From: Planctomycetaceae bacterium | GTDB taxonomy: Bacteria > Planctomycetota > Planctomycetia > Pirellulales > Pirellulaceae | NCBI GenBank assembly: GCA_005773145.1 | Contig: SXHS01000253.1 | Location: 1-7,907, forward strand | Direction: 5' to 3' | DNA: 7,907 nt | In this document: in pieces, positions 6,165 through 7,907 of the stretch | Numbering within the stretch: the first letter of the stretch is position 1 | Layout of the letters: every line of letters starts with the position of its first letter | The notes under the pieces: generated by a model | The model's input: only the letters and a program-made list of their open reading frames with translations | Databases searched by the model: none | Told to the model about the DNA's origin: nothing | Made by a program: the position numbers and the translations under genes

Positions 6165-7331
6165 ATGTGGCAGGATGCCCCACGCAGGAGAATCGTCGTC
6201 TACGCGCTGGCGATCGGAATCTGCGCCGCCGTTGTGGCCAGAGGGGCTCCCGGGGACAAGGATAAGAAGAGCGAGCCACTATTGAGCAAGTTGGGGTTCG
6301 GCAATAAACGGAACCGGCCAGCCGACCCCGAGACGTTGGCCAAGGCGCGCGTCCCCTTCGAGAAAGCCGATGAACAATTTCAGGCCGCGTCAAAGCTCGA
6401 AGGCGATGCGCGGCGCAAGGCCTTTTGGTCGGCCTCCGAACAGTACAAGAAAGTAGCGGCTGCGGTTGGCGAGTCCGACTTGCAGGAGGATGCGTTGATG
6501 TGGACCGGCGAAGCCGCATTCTTCGCCGACCGTTACCCCAACGCCGTGCGTGCCTACGATGAACTGATCAAACAATACTCGAACACGCGCTACATGGATC
6601 GCGTCATGGCGCGGCGGTTTTCTATTGCCACCTATTGGTTGGCTCAGGAGCGAGAAGATCCGTCCTGGCCACTCACCCCCAATGTCACGACCCGAGAGCG
6701 TCCCCGTTTCGATACGTTTGGCAATGGCATCAAGGTTCTCGATAGCATTCGCTTTCAGGATCCTACGGGCAAACTGGCGGACGATGCGACAATCCTGGCG
6801 GCCAACGCCAATTTCGAACGGGGCAAGTATTTGCGGGCTGACGAATTGTATGAAGATCTCCGCAATTCGTTCCCCAATAGCGAACATCAATTCAAGGCCC
6901 ACTTTCTCGGACTGAAGTGCAAGCTGATGGTCTACGAAGGGCCGGAATACGACGGCAACGTACTGGATGAAGCTGCACAACTTGTCCAACAAATCTATCG
7001 TGTCTTTCCTCAGGAGGCGGCTACGGAGAAGGAGTATCTCCAAGCCACGGAACGCGAGATTCGCTTGAAGAAGGCAGAATACGAATGGAGACTCGCAAGC
7101 TACTTCGATCGGCGCAAGGAATATGGCGGGGCTCGGATGTACTACGACACCGTGCGCCGCGAGTACGCCGACACCAACTTGGGCCAAGAAGCCGACAAGC
7201 GGATGGGCGAGATCTCGGAGGAACCGGATGCGCCCAAACAGCAAGCCGAATGGCTGACCAAGCTCTTTCCCCGCCCCAAGCCTGCGCGCCCTTTGTTGAC
7301 ACGCATGCCAACGATGCCGCTGAAACGCTGA
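6165..7331 (+). CDS. exported TPR protein, BamD/YfiO-like outer-membrane assembly candidate
   Basis: This 388-aa product has a signal-peptide-like start: basic RRR at 7-9, a hydrophobic core at about 10-25, then a polar, lysine-rich stretch, so it is probably exported. TPR-like helical pairs are seen at about 106-140 (DALMWTGEAAFFADRYPNAV), 205-240 (ANANFERGKYLRADELYEDL), 243-283 and 303-337. The pattern resembles BamD, the helical-repeat partner of BamA in outer-membrane protein insertion, but TPR proteins are easily confused and the protein is longer than E. coli BamD (about 245 aa). BamD is a lipoprotein; here C20 is preceded by IGI, a poor lipobox, so lipidation is doubtful. A non-repeat stretch at about 161-200 and a Pro/Arg-rich tail after 366 are unusual. 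GGAG at 6153-6156 supports the ATG. The adjacent LptE-like gene supports an envelope role. Confidence 0.75.
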   Translation: MWQDAPRRRIVVYALAIGICAAVVARGAPGDKDKKSEPLLSKLGFGNKRNRPADPETLAKARVPFEKADEQFQAASKLEGDARRKAFWSASEQYKKVAAAVGESDLQEDALMWTGEAAFFADRYPNAVRAYDELIKQYSNTRYMDRVMARRFSIATYWLAQEREDPSWPLTPNVTTRERPRFDTFGNGIKVLDSIRFQDPTGKLADDATILAANANFERGKYLRADELYEDLRNSFPNSEHQFKAHFLGLKCKLMVYEGPEYDGNVLDEAAQLVQQIYRVFPQEAATEKEYLQATEREIRLKKAEYEWRLASYFDRRKEYGGARMYYDTVRREYADTNLGQEADKRMGEISEEPDAPKQQAEWLTKLFPRPKPARPLLTRMPTMPLKR

Positions 7332-7351
7332 CCACCAGGCTGACCGTCAGA

Positions 7352-7870
7352 ATGTGCTGCGGCATCTTGGCCGTCTGGTGGGTTGTCGCGACCGGCGGAT
7401 GCGCTGCCTACAATGTCGGCTACACGTCCCTCTATCGGCCCGATATCACCACCATCCATGTGCCAGTGATCGAGTCGGACAGCCTTCGTCGGGAGCTCGG
7501 CGAGCGACTCACCGAGATCGTCATCAAGAAAATCGAAATGCGCACTCCGATGAAGGTGACTCATGACCCCAATGCCGACAGTACGCTCATCGTGCGCATC
7601 ACGAGCGATGAGAAACGGGTCATCGCCGAGAACGCAGGGGATGATCCGCGCGATATCGAAGTCGGCGTGAATGTGCAGGTTACCTGGCGAGATCGGCGTG
7701 GCAATCCGCTGAGTCCACAGACGGCGATTCCGATCGAGTCTCCCACGCTGACCATCGCCCAAGCCGCGGACTTCATTCCCGAGGCGGGGCAGTCACTGGC
7801 GACCGCCCAGCAGGAAGTGCTAGAACGCGTGGCCGATCAGATCGTGGCCCAATTGGAGATGCCCTGGTAG
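7352..7870 (+). CDS. LptE-like putative outer-membrane lipoprotein
   Basis: LptE is the outer-membrane lipoprotein that plugs LptD and helps insert lipopolysaccharide. This 172-aa product has a hydrophobic start ending in ATGGC, making C17 the probable lipidated Cys (Gly at -1 and -2, though Thr rather than Leu at -3). The mature part shows the LptE-family pattern: SLYRPDITTIHVPVI, then RRELGERLTEIVIKKIEMRTPMKV, then ADSTLIVRI and a beta-rich middle (VGVNVQVTWRDRRG), ending in a helix. This matches planctomycete LptE-family proteins as I remember them. The ATG at 7352 is 20 bases after the previous stop. It gives a signal peptide with no positive charge before the core. A CTG at 7328, overlapping the upstream TGA, would add TTRLTVR and repair that, so the start is not settled. 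No strong Shine-Dalgarno is seen. Confidence 0.72.
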   Translation: MCCGILAVWWVVATGGCAAYNVGYTSLYRPDITTIHVPVIESDSLRRELGERLTEIVIKKIEMRTPMKVTHDPNADSTLIVRITSDEKRVIAENAGDDPRDIEVGVNVQVTWRDRRGNPLSPQTAIPIESPTLTIAQAADFIPEAGQSLATAQQEVLERVADQIVAQLEMPW

Positions 7871-7880
7871 ACTGGTGGGC

Positions 7881-7907
7881 ATGAGCAACGAGCCCGCCCC
7901 CGCCCCA
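7881..7907 (+). CDS. possible start of a downstream gene (partial)
   Basis: An ATG ten bases after the LptE-like stop opens a frame of nine codons, MSNEPAPAP, that runs off the window. The close spacing and same strand fit another gene of the cluster. The Shine-Dalgarno is not convincing: a GGTGGG stretch ends one base before the ATG. Nothing can be said about function. Confidence 0.4.

Noticed and set aside
6390..7244. 284-codon open frame on the minus strand opposite the BamD-like gene
   Set aside because: It is an antisense shadow of a gene with clear signal peptide, repeats and ribosome binding site; its translation shows no recognisable domain.
7085..7351. Upstream extension of the LptE-like frame into the BamD-like gene
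   Set aside because: It would overlap about 245 coding bases of the upstream gene and bury the signal peptide inside the protein.
1..7907. CRISPR array, insertion sequence, tRNA/rRNA, attachment site or defence island
   Set aside because: I saw no regularly spaced repeats, transposase motifs, terminal inverted repeats or RNA gene signatures; nearly all of the window is housekeeping coding sequence.

Overview
The window reads as an ordinary chromosomal, tightly packed, single-strand gene cluster from a planctomycete, most likely of the Pirellulales. I base this on three things: the gene order, the style of the RecO and LptE-like proteins (both resemble planctomycete homologues I remember), and mostly weak Shine-Dalgarno signals in a moderately GC-rich sequence. 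The assignment is from memory and was not searched.

Layout, all on the + strand. Positions 1-147 hold a possible tail of an upstream gene (stop at 86-88) and a short inverted repeat. Then come phoH (148-1098), a PgpH/YqfF-type seven-transmembrane HD phosphohydrolase (1116-3398), ybeY (about 3421-3927), a CNNM/CorC-family CBS membrane protein (3917-5227), a 99-base gap with a stem-loop, recO (5327-6106), a TPR/BamD-like exported protein (6165-7331), an LptE-like putative lipoprotein (7352-7870), and the first nine codons of a possible further gene (7881 to the window end).

How the genes fit together. PhoH and YbeY are a common pair linked to rRNA maturation and RNA quality control. PgpH-type proteins degrade the second messenger c-di-AMP in Firmicutes. 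The CorC-type protein follows ybeY as ybeX does in proteobacteria. RecO loads RecA during gap repair. The last two complete genes look like envelope or outer-membrane biogenesis factors (BamD-like and LptE-like), consistent with a diderm planctomycete. Gaps between neighbours are short or negative in most places (-11 to about 20 bases), so much of the cluster is probably co-transcribed. The longer gaps before recO and before the BamD-like gene are where control is most likely.

I see no mobile element, CRISPR array, RNA gene or defence system, and no convincing undescribed system. The points most worth a second look are: a YbeY whose third metal-ligand His is Asp and whose usual motif Arg is Leu; a CorC-type protein whose membrane domain lacks the usual CNNM signatures; a hairpin that covers the ribosome binding site of the BamD-like gene; and a merged Firmicute/proteobacterial gene order.
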